DNA of 64,000 nt. Source: Enterobacter sp. EA-1 (lineage in GTDB: Bacteria; Pseudomonadota; Gammaproteobacteria; Enterobacterales; Enterobacteriaceae). The notes under the pieces are model-generated. The model ran no database searches, had not been told where the DNA came from, and saw nothing but the letters and a program-made list of their open reading frames with translations. Location of the stretch: positions 2,728,001 through 2,792,000 of the forward strand of contig CP025776.1 of NCBI GenBank assembly GCA_002886105.1, given 5' to 3'. The translations under genes and the position numbers were made by a program. Positions 31,226 to 40,606 of the stretch are shown in pieces. Within the stretch, counting starts at the first letter, position 1. Every line of letters begins with the position of its first letter.

Positions 31226-32411
31226 ATGATCTCAACGCAAACACGCTCAACCGCCGCTTTGCTGGCTTCATCGTTGTTACTCACCATCGGGCGCGGCGCA
31301 ACGCTGCCCTTTATGACCATTTATCTCAATCGCCAGTATGGCATGGCGGTCGACCAGTCGGTTACGCCATGACCCTCGCGCTGACCATTGGCGTCGTCTT
31401 TAGCCTCGGTTTCGGTATGCTGGCGGATAAGTTCGATAAAAGCGCTATATGCTGCTGGCAATTACCGCGTTTATCGTCGGTTTTGCCGCCATCCCGCTGG
31501 TCGATCATGCGGGGCTGGTGGTGCTGTTTTTGCCCTGATTAACTGCGCATACTCGGTGTTTTCTACCGTACTGAAAGCCTATTTTGCCGATACACTCACC
31601 CCGACGGCGAAGGCGAAGATCTTTTCACTGAACTACACCGTACTGAATATTGGCTGGACTGTCGGCCCGCCGCTCGGCACCCTGTTGGTGATGCAGAGCA
31701 TTAATCTGCCGTTCTGGCTGGCGGCGGTGTGCGCCGCGTTCCCGCTGGTGTTTATTCAGTTCGCTGTCAGGCGTGTAGCACTGTGCGCAGGCACAGACGG
31801 CCCGGCAGTCTGGCAACCTTCGGTATTACTGAAAGACAAAGCGCTTGGCTGGTTCACGCTGTCGAACTTCCTCGCCTCATTTGTTGCCGGTTCTTTCGCT
31901 TCCTGCCTCTCCCAGTATGTTATGGCGGTGGCAAGCAGTGATTTCGCCGAGCGTGTGGTCGCCGTGGTGCTGCCGGTTAACGCCGCTGTGGTGGTCACGC
32001 TCCAGTATGCCGTGGGGCGTAAACTCAACGCATCCAACCTGCGCCCGCTGATGGCGACCGGCACGGTATGTTTCATGATCGGTCTGCTCGGCTTTATGTT
32101 TTCCGGCAATAACCTGTGGCTGTGGGGGCTTTCCGCCGCCGTCTTTACCCTTGGCGAAGTGATCTACGCGCCGGGCGAATACCTGCTGATCGACAACATT
32201 GCCCCCGCAGGGATGAAAGCCACCTACTTCTCGGCTCAGTCGCTGGGCTGGCTCGGTGCGGCAATGAACCCCTTAATCACCGGTATTATTCTGACCACGC
32301 AGCCAGCCCCCGGTCGCTGTTTATTATCTTAATGGTCACGATTGTGCTGGCCCCGCTGATGATGATCCGTGGATGCAAATCCGCCCGTGGGGCGTGGTGC
32401 AAACGCAGTAA
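31226..32411 (+). CDS. ydeE: MFS transporter YdeE
   Basis: Major facilitator of 12 helices and about 395 residues, linked in E. coli to dipeptide and arabinose export. The start (MISTQTRSTAALLASSLLLT), TIGRGATLPFMTIYLNRQYG, AKIFSLNYTVLNIGWTVGPP and GEVIYAPGEYLLIDNIAPAG are characteristic. Breaks lie near 31360, 31440, 31532, 32310 and 32375. Its stop lies inside the terminator of the convergent MetE-like gene. Confidence 0.92.
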
Positions 32412-32434
32412 AAAAACCGGCGCATCACGCGCCG
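32411..32434 (-). terminator. Terminator of the MetE-like gene
   Basis: On the minus strand the hairpin CCGGCGC-GTGAT-GCGCCGG is followed by TTTTTTAC, starting 12 bases after the stop of the minus-strand gene and reaching the ydeE stop codon. Confidence 0.8.
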
Positions 32435-32445
32435 GAGTCAAAGGC

Positions 32446-33547
32446 TTACCATACCTGATCGGCAATCTGCGTCACCAAAGCGAACCTTGTCCCACTGTTG
32501 CGCTGGCGTCAGGGTGTTGCCCTCTTCCGTTGAGGCAAAACCGCACTGCGGACTGAGGCAGATCTGGTTGATGTCGACAAATTTTGCCGCTTCCTGAATA
32601 CGCGCTTTAATGCCCTCCGGGTTTTCCAGTTCGCCATTTTTGGTGGTGATCAGGCCCAGCACCACTTGCTGTTTGCCGGGGCGGACAAAACGCAGCGGCG
32701 CAAAGTCGCCGGAGCGGTCATTGTCATATTCGAGAAAGAAGGCATCAACATTGACACTGCCAAACAGCACTTCCGCTACCGGCTCATAGCCACCTTCCGA
32801 AATCCAGTGGAGCGGAAGTTACCGCGACAAACATGCAGCCCGATGGTCAAATCCTCCGGCTTGCCTTCCAGCGCTTTGTTAATCACCCGGGCGTAAATGC
32901 GCGCCAGCGCATCCGGATCGTCGCCACGCTCGCGGATTTGACGGCGTTGATCGTCAGAGCACAGGTAGGCCCAGACGGTGTCATCCAGTTGCAAATAGCG
33001 GCAACCCGCAGCATAAAACGCATGGATCGCGTCGCGCCGTGGTCGCCAGGGTCGTCGAAATAGGCATCCAGATGCGGGTAGACTGTCGCGTCGATGTCTT
33101 TCCGCCCGCCGCGGAAATGCAGCACGCTCGGGCTGGGAATGGTCATTTTCGGCTGTGCATTACCGCTGATGCTTTTCAGGTAGCGAAAATCCGCCAGCAT
33201 CGGGTGATCGCCGAAGCGCAGCTTGTCGGTCACCCGTACGCCGTGCGCTTTGGTTTGCACGCCATTAAATTGAATGCCTTTGTCAGCATCGTAGCGCTCC
33301 ACCCCTTCCAGACCGTCGAAGAAGTCAAAATGCCACCACGCACGGCGAAACTCACCGTCGGTGACCACATGCAGACCGCAGGCGCACTGTTGCTCAACAA
33401 CATGGCGAATAGCGTCATCTTCCACGCTGCGCAGTTGCTGCGCGGTGATTTCGCCCTGAGCGAACTGCTGACGCGCCTGTTTGATGGCGTCCGGACGCAA
33501 AAACTACCGACTACGTCCGCGCGGAATGGGGCCTGATGTCGTTGCAT
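32446..33547 (-). CDS. Cobalamin-independent methionine synthase family protein
   Basis: Zinc enzyme of the MetE C-terminal-domain family (YxjG/YxjH type), about 367 residues, half the length of full MetE and lacking its N-terminal domain. The zinc and substrate residues lie in GLHVCRGN (His, Cys) and in the late SPQCGF (Cys). GEFRRAWWHFDFFDGLEGVE and QLDDTVWAYLCSDDQRRQ are typical. It probably moves a methyl group to homocysteine or makes methionine from S-methyl compounds. Breaks lie near 33487, 33045, 32800 and 32475. The methyl donor is unknown; it has no partner genes beside it. Confidence 0.85.
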
Positions 33548-33710
33548 ACTGCTTCTCCTCGTGCGCCAGGCAGATGGTTACCCGGCGTGATAATTCATTA
33601 TTTGAATTTTTAGCCTTCTGGATGGCTAAATGTCCAAATAAAATGTCACACCGGGCCACTGACAGCAAACGAGAAAAAATTCACGGGACATGAAGAAATT
33701 TCATCTTCAG

Positions 33711-34149
33711 TCAATGAAGATGAAAATAGCGCCCTAGCTCCGCGTCAGCGCCTTCCCCTCGGGCAAAGGTGAAGCCTTCATCTTCCCAGCCGGTGATCCC
33801 CACCGAGCATGATTTTCACCGCCAGCCCCATCCGCGCCAGTTTCAGCGCTGCGCGATCGGCACCGTTACAGTGCGGCCCGGCGCAATAGACAACAAACAA
33901 CGTGTCTGCTGGCCACTGCGCCATACGCTCCGGCGTCATCTGGCTGTGCGGTAAATGCAGCGCACCCGGAAGATGGCGACGGGCAAACGCTTCCGGGCTA
34001 CCCACCACATGCAACAACACAAAATCCTGCTCCTGCTGGCTGATGGCGTGGTGCACATCCGCGCAGTCGGTTTCCACGCTCAGGCGGTGCATAAAGTGGC
34101 TGGCGGCTTCTTCCGGCGAAGCGGCGGGAATATCGGTCACATAGCTCAT
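33711..34149 (-). CDS. Rhodanese-domain protein
   Basis: Single-domain rhodanese-like protein of about 146 residues. HLPGALHLPHSQM is the family signature. The active-site loop is in FVVYCAGPHCNGA, whose first Cys would carry the persulfide. The N-terminal 40 residues (ASPEEAASHFMHRLSVETDC) form a helix before the core. One break near 33800 hides the C-terminal end ELGRYFHLH. It stands head-to-head with the GlxA-type regulator across about 87 bases, which probably controls it. Sulfur donor and acceptor are unknown. Confidence 0.85.
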
Positions 34150-34236
34150 AGTGCTTTCTCCGTGTTTGTGTTAACACTACTCTAACCAAAACAACACAAC
34201 CTCACTGCCCGTTTCTATGCCAGATAACACCGGATA

Positions 34237-35221
34237 ATGACAACTTTACGACGTACTGAATCGCGCCATCGCGTTATTGCCCTCGCCTACGATGGCCTGT
34301 GCACCTTTGAGTTTGGCGTGGCGGTGGAGATTTTCGGTCTGCCGCGCCCGGAGATGGGCGAAAACTGGTACAGCTTTGCGGTGGCGGCCATAGAAGAAGG
34401 CGAACTGCGCGCGACGGGCGGTATTCGCGTCCTGACGGAAGGTGGGCTGGAGCTGCTCGCCACCGCTGACACGATTGTGGTTCCCGGCTGGCGCGGCGCG
34501 CAAATGCCGGTACCTGAGACGTTAGGTGTGCCGCCCTGCGGGCAGCCAGCCAACGGGGTTGCCGCATCATTTCGATCTGTTCCGGCGTCTTTGTGCTGGC
34601 GGCAGCCGGCCTGTTGAACGGGCGTAAAGCGACCACCCACTGGCGCTACACGCCGCTGCTGCGCGAGCGCTATCCGGCCATTGATGTGCTGGAAGATGCG
34701 CTCTATTACGATGAGGGAAACGTGATGACATCTGCGGGTAGCGCGGCGGGCATCGACCTGTGCCTGCATGTGGTGCGGCAAGACTTTGGCATCGAGATAG
34801 CCAACCGCGTCGCGCAGCGCCTTGTTGTGCAACCGCATCGCGATGGTTCGCAAACGCAGCACCTCACCCGCCCGGTAGCCCGAACCCGTGAGAGTAAGCA
34901 ACTGGGGCATTTGTTCGATTTTCTCCACCAGCAGCTGGCACAGCCGCATACGGTCGCCTCACTGGCGCAGCGCACTGGCATGAGCCCGCGCACCTTTTGC
35001 GCCGTTTTCAGGAATCTACCGGAACCACGCCGCAGCGCTGGATTTTGCAGGAACGGCTACTGCGTGCGCAGGCGTTGCTGGTCACGTCGCGAATGAGTAT
35101 TGAGCTTATCGCCGGACATAGCGGATTCGGCAATGCCGCATCATTACGTCACCATTTTCACCAACAGCACGGTATTTCCCCGGCGATATACCGGAAGAAA
35201 TTTACGCTTCCCGCGAAATAA
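34237..35221 (+). CDS. GlxA/FtrA-type AraC-family regulator
   Basis: Regulator of about 328 residues joining a DJ-1/PfpI-like sensor (IALAYDGLCTFEFGVAVEIF, ATADTIVVPGW, ISICSGVFVLAAAGLLNGRK with the nucleophile-elbow Cys) to a C-terminal AraC domain with two helix-turn-helices (TVASLAQRTGMSPRTFLRRF, IAGHSGFGNAASLRHHFHQQ). It resembles FtrA, which often neighbours rhodanese genes. Breaks lie near 34530 and 35006. The ligand is unknown. Confidence 0.88.
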
Positions 35222-35324
35222 TTCACACTATTCAGCTTTTATTTAGGTTCATCAGGTTAATATATCTCCATCGCGGCAAATTAAGGTAAGAGAGGTCAGT
35301 TCGTACAACCGATGGAGGTTTAAT

Positions 35325-35420
35325 ATGATGGGAAATATGCACGTATTTATTGCAGCACTGGGAATTATATTGTTTTCTGGTTTTCTGGCTGCTTATTTTA
35401 GCCATAAATGGGATGACTGA
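35325..35420 (+). CDS. mgtS: Small membrane protein MgtS (YneM)
   Basis: A 31-residue inner-membrane protein that stabilises the magnesium importer MgtA in E. coli. The sequence is nearly identical to E. coli MgtS, with one transmembrane segment (HVFIAALGIILFSGFLAAYF) and the tail SHKWDD. The strong Shine-Dalgarno GGAGG starts nine bases before the ATG. Followed by a strong terminator and by the sRNA mgrR on the other strand. Confidence 0.96.
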   Translation: MMGNMHVFIAALGIILFSGFLAAYFSHKWDD

Positions 35421-35444
35421 TGAACAGCGATAATCCCCACCGCG

Positions 35445-35483
35445 ACGGCCCTTTACGCAAAACGTAAAGGGCCGTTTCTTTTC
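35445..35483 (+). terminator. Terminator of mgtS
   Basis: Thirteen-base-pair perfect stem (ACGGCCCTTTACG with its complement, loop CAAAA) followed by TTTCTTTT, 25 bases after the mgtS stop. Confidence 0.9.
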
Positions 35484-35494
35484 TGGCAAATGAA

Positions 35495-35587
35495 CAAAAA
35501 ACCGCCAGAAAACCGGCGGTCAATGCTTGCATGGATAGATTTATGTTTTGCTTTATACGCTAACTCAAACGTCTGGTTAACGGATCA
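35495..35587 (-). ncRNA. mgrR: Small RNA MgrR
   Basis: Hfq-dependent small RNA of about 93-98 bases that in E. coli represses eptB and ygdQ. On the minus strand a PhoP box and a -10 TTAGAT (35594-35599) precede the likely 5' end GATCCG. The inner stretches GTTAGCG, AAGCAAAACA and ATCTATCCATGCAAGCATT resemble E. coli mgrR. The RNA ends in a CCGCC/GGCGG terminator with six T (35496-35520). The location opposite and downstream of mgtS is the same as in E. coli. The 5' end is estimated to within a few bases. Confidence 0.82.
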
Positions 35588-35610
35588 CTCTCAATCTAAC
35601 ATCGCAATCC

Positions 35611-35627
35611 TCAACGGTATCTAAACG
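35611..35627 (-). promoter_or_regulatory. PhoP box of mgrR
   Basis: Minus-strand direct repeat CGTTTA-GATAC-CGTTGA, matching the (T/G)GTTTA-N5-(T/G)GTTTA PhoP consensus, spaced 11 bases from the -10 box TTAGAT as in classical PhoP promoters. Confidence 0.7.
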
Positions 35628-35670
35628 GAAAAGGCCGCATTGTGCCTCTCTCTTCCGGCTTGCTCAGGCT

Positions 35671-35970
35671 ATGGGAGAAATATTCGCGTCAGCGAAACGT
35701 TTTGCTGTTGAAATCGTTGAAGATATATCTTTCAGAATGAACTTATTGTGTTACCGTCAGCTTTCCATTCAACAGGCCGGAGGGGTTATCCCCAATATTA
35801 AATTTCAATGCCCGGTTTGCAGCAGTCATAAATTTTTATTCACGACATTCTGCCCGGGCCAGCATCGACCTCATGGTGCTATTTGCTCGGTTTGTGGAAC
35901 GAGACTGACGGCAAAATCCTGTATTCCCGTTCTACGAAGGAGAAGGTGGCCAAAGCAGGTAATAGAGTAA
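35671..35970 (+). CDS. Uncharacterised zinc-ribbon-like small protein
   Basis: Reading frame of up to 99 residues with two CxxC pairs (CPVC and CSVC) separated by 23 residues that include other Cys and His, suggesting a zinc ribbon. The region before them is hydrophobic-polar without a clear signal peptide. The basic tail RRRRWPKQVIE may come from a frameshift. A strong terminator starts at its stop codon, which supports it as a real gene. The start is uncertain: ATG 35671 has no good Shine-Dalgarno, and ATG 35736 is an alternative. No family recognised. Confidence 0.5.
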   Translation: MGEIFASAKRFAVEIVEDISFRMNLLCYRQLSIQQAGGVIPNIKFQCPVCSSHKFLFTTFCPGQHRPHGAICSVCGTRLTAKSCIPVLRRRRWPKQVIE

Positions 35971-35993
35971 GGGCCTCTTGTTGAGGCCCTTTT
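35970..35993 (+). terminator. Terminator after the zinc-ribbon gene
   Basis: Perfect eight-base-pair stem AGGGCCTC/GAGGCCCT with loop TTGTT and a T run, overlapping the preceding stop codon. Confidence 0.85.
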
Positions 35994-36007
35994 ATTGACA
36001 TATTTCG

Positions 36008-36436
36008 TTACGCGTTTTTGGCTTTGCCTAAAGAAAAACCGCTCACCTTCGCAATATGCACGCGTAATATGGTTCCTTTAACGCTGGTCCACCCCGCATT
36101 TCCCGGTCATCCATGACGGATCTTTAATATGTAAATAATTAAGCGGAATAACGTGATCGTCGTCAACGCGATAATCTTCGGCCAGATCGTCAAAGAATCG
36201 GGCGATAGAATTTGTTACCGATTCATCGCCGGGAACAGAGCGAATCGCTTTAGCGGTAAATAAGGCATATTCCTGCCCGGAAACCAGTTCTCCGGCGACA
36301 ACCTGACCGTCGACGACCAGTGTGACCACCATTCCAGCACCTAAATTCGCACAGGATACCTGTGGTGAGATAAGGCGCTGTCCTGCGTACTGATCGTGGG
36401 CGTTACCGCCGCGGGCACTTCACGTTGATTTTCCAT
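36008..36436 (-). CDS. GvpU-like protein
   Basis: Protein of about 142 residues. The middle and end (MVVTLVVDGQVVAGELVSG, then IPLNYLHIKDPSWMTGNAGW and HIAKVSGFSLGKAKNA) follow the pattern of the gas vesicle accessory protein GvpU family: a strand-rich domain ending in a WRGK/SGFSLG-like motif. Breaks lie near 36345 and 36095. No other gvp genes are nearby, so a gas-vesicle role is very unlikely; many enterobacteria carry such a stand-alone gene. It follows another small gene by 47 bases on the same strand. Assignment rests on recalled family features. Confidence 0.6.
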
Positions 36437-36483
36437 TTAGATCTCCGCATCTGGTATTGAAAACCGCCCGCAGGCGGTTGTTA

Positions 36484-36704
36484 TCAGTAGAATTGACGGA
36501 TGGCCTGCTCAGTTTCCTGCGAAGTGACCAGTCAGAGAATCGGGCGACGAGGAATGTTTCGCCATCCAGATCCCGAGGGATTCAATCGGAATTTCGAGAA
36601 ACGAGCTCTGCTCATTTTTTGAACGTGACCGATTTTGCATTATCTTCCACGGTTACGTTTTCAACCTTACCACCGGCGCGAATTACCACTACATTTTTGG
36701 TCAT
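36484..36704 (-). CDS. Small protein of unknown function upstream of the GvpU-like gene
   Basis: About 74 residues after two corrections. It begins MTKNVVVIRAGGKVENVTVE, a beta-rich pattern, continues IPIESWDLDGETFLVARFSDW and ends QETEQAIRQFY. One break is at 36573, where CCGAGGG stands for CCAGG and the Trp codon of IESWD is lost; another lies near 36610 and one near 36525. It probably forms a two-gene unit with the GvpU-like gene. No family recognised. Confidence 0.55.
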
Positions 36705-36893
36705 GTCGGTTACCTCAGTTGCTCAAATAGCATTCGACATTAACACAGACATTGTTGCAATGCCTGCGTGATGCCACGGAATGTTAAGCTCCAAAATCTG
36801 GTCTTTTAATTTGGCTTAATGAGGCGGGTAATGCCACGGGTCGAAATGTGAGGCAGCACACATTTTAACAATTGAGTGCGCTGCCAACCGCGC

Positions 36894-37797
36894 TTAACGC
36901 AGCAAGGAGAGCATGGTTTGCGGCACTGGTTGGCCTGCGCCAGCACCGAACTGCCCGCCTGCTGGAGTATTTGTGCGCGCGACATGTTCGAGACCTCCGT
37001 ACCATAGTCCGAATCTTGTATCCGGCTGCGAGCCGAGGAGAGATTATTCGCGGCATTGGTTAAGTTGCTGATCACCGATTCAAAACGGTTCTGATAAGCC
37101 CCCAATGCGCTACGCTGCGTATCCACGGCTTTAATCGCGTCATCTATAGCCGCCAGCGGGCTGCCGCTCGTCATGCCGCCGGAGGTCACAAGACCGTGGA
37201 GGACATCAAAGCCTTGCGACATCGTGCTGCGCGCGCTGCCGTTGATAAAATCGCCTGACACGTCGCGAATCGCGCCCGAATTCGCGTAGAGGTTGTAGCT
37301 GTCGCTGCTGCTCATGCTGATGGAAATCTCTTCACCATCTTCCTTGCCCACATGGAAGCCGTAACTGAATGTACCGGAACTGGTATTCAGCACTTTAATG
37401 CCGTTGAAATCCGTTTGCGTGGTCACGCGGTTAATCTCTTCCATGCGTTCGTTTACTTCCGCCCTGGATAGGAGTCAATGTCTGAAGCGGAGTTCGAGCT
37501 GTTTTGCGCCACCGGACGGTCAAATCCCGGATGCGTTGCAGGTTGTTGTTGATTTCGCTCAGTGCGCCTTCCGCCGTTTGCGCCAGCGAAATGGCGTCGT
37601 TGGCGTGCAGCAACGCCCATGCCGTTGATATTGGAGGTGAAACGGTTGGCAATGGCCTGACCTGCGGCATCATCTTTCGCGCTGTTGATGCGTAACCCGG
37701 AAGATAAGCGTTCAATCGACGATCCCAGCGCCGTCTGTGACTTGCTGAGATTATTTTGGTTAATCAATGAGAGTGTATTGGTGTTAATGACTGCCAT
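36894..37797 (-). CDS. Lone short flagellin (FliC-like)
   Basis: Flagellin of about 300 residues. The N-terminal D0/D1 signature is intact ([40 protein letters not shown]), followed by [20 protein letters not shown]. The C-terminal D1/D0 ([40 protein letters not shown], ending PQTMLSLLR) is also intact. The variable middle D2/D3 is short, so the filament would be slim. No other flagellar or chemotaxis operon genes are near; a sigma-28-like promoter precedes it. Breaks lie near 37615, 37530, 37465 and 36925. It may be a phase- or condition-specific second flagellin, or a displaced fliC. Confidence 0.88.
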
Positions 37798-37859
37798 AAG
37801 CGGATCCCGCGCTGAATTTTTATCATGTTTTTGTCAATGTGAACCGGTGTTCCGATTAT

Positions 37860-37887
37860 GTATCGACAAATTATTTCCAGAGCTTTA
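37860..37887 (-). promoter_or_regulatory. Sigma-28-like promoter of the flagellin gene
   Basis: Minus strand: TAAAGCTC, 12 bases, then GTCGATAC, against the flagellar sigma-28 consensus TAAAGTTT-N11-GCCGATAA. It lies about 60 bases before the flagellin ATG. The spacer is one base longer than ideal, which a homopolymer error could explain. Confidence 0.55.
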
Positions 37888-38375
37888 AGGATTTTCTTAT
37901 GAAGCGTTGCAGTGGCAGCCAGAGACCCGACCACAAAACAGATCTCTGGCTGTACAGATTACGGTGATGCCGGGTGCCTCCCGGTGAGTCTGCTCCAGCC
38001 CGCAAACTCGCCTTATCCCAAAAGGTACGACTGGCAGCCCCTCCGCGCAGGGGGGATTCATCACCACGCCTAACGGTATGTCCCTTGCATATGTAAGGTC
38101 AATGACCGGGCGGGTTATGTAACTTTTAAAGTGTTGTACGACCGGAATACTCCCTGAACGCCTCAAAATAGGTGGCAGGAGTGATGTCCGCGCCATGACG
38201 GAAGGTCAGAAAACCGACCTTTCCTCGTGGATTTTACGCAGGACGAGAGCAAGACGCTGGATTTACTGGCCGAAGTGAAAGCCCATAAAGCGACGTGGAA
38301 TAAAAAATGGCACTGGTCGTCTGACCTCCAGTACACGCACGCAGGAAAAGCCGGGCTCAACGCCCGGCCCCAGCA
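37888..38375. other. Intergenic stretch with strong inverted repeats, no convincing gene
   Basis: Nearly 490 bases between the flagellin promoter and dcp. It holds a perfect ten-base inverted repeat (CAGCCAGAGA at 37916 and TCTCTGGCTG at 37943) and the hairpin CCGGG-TGCCT-CCCGG at about 37970. Short frames on both strands, such as VDFTQDESKTLDLLAEVKAH from about 38227, look partly protein-like but have no start signal. It may hold a small RNA or the remains of a small gene. Confidence 0.4.
38349..38368 (-). terminator. Terminator of dcp
   Basis: Minus-strand hairpin GCCGGGC-GTTGA-GCCCGGC followed by TTTTCC, eight bases after the dcp stop codon. Confidence 0.7.
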
Positions 38376-40420
38376 TTATTCACTCAATCCCCGGTTTTTC
38401 AGCATCGGTTCAATCTTCGGGTCATGACCGCGCCACTGTCGATACAGTTCCGCCAGATCCTCGCTGTTGCCGCGCGATAAAATCGCTTCGCGGAATTTTG
38501 CCCGTTCTCACGGGTTAATCCCCCCTGCTCAACAAACCATTGATACCCATCGTCTGCCAGCATTTGCGTCCACAGATAGGCGTAATAGCCGGCGGCATAA
38601 CCGCCGCCGAAAATATGGGCAAAATAGCTGCTGCGATAGCGCGGCGGCACTGCCGCCAGATCAAGCTGCTCGCGTTGGATGGCCTGCTGTTCGAAACTCT
38701 CCACGTCATTCACTGCTGTACCGTTCGCCGGGCTGTGCCAGTTCATATCCAGCAGTGCAGCGCTCAGAAGCTCGGTCATGTCGTAGCCTTTGTTAAACTG
38801 CGTGGCGCGCAGCATCTTCTCGCGCAGCGCGTCCGGCATCGGTTCTCCGCTCTTGTAGTGACGCGCATAGCGACTGAACACCTGAGGCTGACTGGCCCAG
38901 TGCTCGTTAATCTGCGACGGGAACTCAACGAAATCACGCGGTGTATTGGTCCCGGAAAGGCTGGCGTAGCGCTGATGGGCAAACAGACCGTGCAGCGTGT
39001 GACCAAATTCATGGAACAGGGTGATGACATCATCCCGGAGAGCAGCGCTGTCTGCCCGGCGGCGGGTTTTTGATAATTGCAGACATTGTAAATCACCGGC
39101 TTCGTGCCCAGCAGGGTCGACTGTTCAACAAAGTTCCCCATCCGAGGGCGCCGCCGCTTTTTGAATCGCGCGCGAAGAAATCGCCGTAGAACAGCGCCAG
39201 TCCCTGCCCGTCGGCGTCGAAGATCTCCCACACGCGCACATCCGGGTGGTAAACCGGAATATCAAAACGCTCAACCAGACGGATGCCAAACAGTTCACTG
39301 GCGGCCCAAAACACACCCTCGGTTAGCACGGTGTTAAGCGCAAAATAGGGGGGCGATTTGTGACTCGTCTAAATCGTATTTCGCCAGCCGTACCTGTTCG
39401 GCATAATACGCCCAGTCCGAGGCTTGCGCGCGAAATCCCCCCTTGCTGCGCATCAATCACCTGTTGAATGTCCGCCAGTTCGCGCTCGGCACGCGCCCGG
39501 GCTGCAGGGGCAATATTGCGCATAAACGTTAGCGCGGCCTGCGGCGTCTCCGCCATCTGATCCGCGATTTTCCAGCTGGCAAAATCGGCGAACCCGAGCA
39601 ATGCCGCCTGCTGCGCGCGCAATTGCACCAGCCGTAGCACTAACGCGCGGGTATCGTTGGCATCTCCGTGTTGTGTCCGCATCCAACCCGCCATAAACAG
39701 ATTTTCACGGGTTTGCCGATCGCGCAGCGCCGCCGGGCGGGTTGTTGCGTGGTGTTCAGCAGCGCCAGCAACCAGCGGTTTTCCAGACCTTTGCCGACGC
39801 GGCTTCCAGCCGCCGCCGCAATCGCCTCTTCGCTCAGCCCTTCGAGCTGGCGCACGTCATCCACCACCAGCCCGCCCGCTTTATCGGCCGCCAGCAAGCG
39901 TTGATTAAACTGACTGGTGAGCGTGGCGGCTTCGGTATTCAGCGCTTTGAGCGTCGCTTTCTCGTCCGCACTCAGGGTGGCCCCCGCCAGCACAAACCGT
40001 TGGTACGTTGTCTCAACCAGCCGCAGCGACTCCGCATCCAGCGCCAGTCCATCACGCTGCTGCCAGACGGTTTCCACCCGCGCAAACAACGCGTCATCAA
40101 GATAGATATCGTTCGCCAGCTCCGCCAGTTCGGCAGAAAATGCTTCATCCAGTTGCTGCAAAAACGCATTGGTGTGCGCCGAGGTCATGGCGAAAAGACG
40201 CTGGTCACTGGTTTAACAATTGCCCGCTGCGCTCCAGCGCCAGCACGGTGTTATCGAAATCCGCCGCAGCCGGGTTACCCGCAATGGCGGCGATTTCGCC
40301 ACGCTTTTGTTGCAGACCTTGATCAAAAGCCGGGCGGTAATGTTCCTGCTGGATCATGTCGAACTGCGGCGCCCGGTAAGGCAACGGACTGGCGGCAAAG
40401 AAAGGATTAGTGGCCGACAT
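38376..40420 (-). CDS. dcp: Peptidyl-dipeptidase Dcp
   Basis: Zinc metallopeptidase of family M3 that removes C-terminal dipeptides, about 682 residues. The start MSATNPFFAASPLPYRAPQF and the zinc motif LFHEFGHTLHGL, with the downstream Glu, are clear. The C-terminal YFAHIFGGGYAAGYYAYLWT shows the substrate-binding Tyr and His region. Breaks lie near 40210, 39800, 39730, 39440, 39345, 39142 (CCGAGGG for CCAGG), 39030 and 38500. No signal peptide, so cytoplasmic. Neighbouring ydfG reads away on the other strand. Confidence 0.95.
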
Positions 40421-40606
40421 ATTTCGCTCCTGAATTCGGTAAGTCTCCTCAGAGTAGGCATCCGCCGCGCGCATCGCAATCATTTCTCTTCCTTGCACAC
40501 AAGCAACGGTTTTTGCCACACTGTAGGGTGGGACAACTTGCGTTACCGCTCAATAGCGGCGCATGCTATGGTACAACACCACAAAAAAGCGTTGAGGAAC
40601 AGTGAG

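Noticed and set aside
35235-35310. PhoP box directly upstream of mgtS (GGTTCA and GGTTAA repeats)
   Set aside because: The two halves are spaced by three bases, not five, so the match to the consensus is not convincing.
36008-36704. Part of a gas vesicle cluster
   Set aside because: No GvpA, GvpC, GvpN or other vesicle genes occur in the window.
37916-38000. A hok/sok-like type I toxin-antitoxin locus
   Set aside because: The hairpins are suggestive, but no short hydrophobic toxin frame with a hok-type pattern was found on either strand.
37897-38196. Minus-strand frame with several cysteines between the flagellin and dcp
   Set aside because: It runs through the inverted repeats and the flagellin promoter, has no Shine-Dalgarno and shows no recognisable domain.
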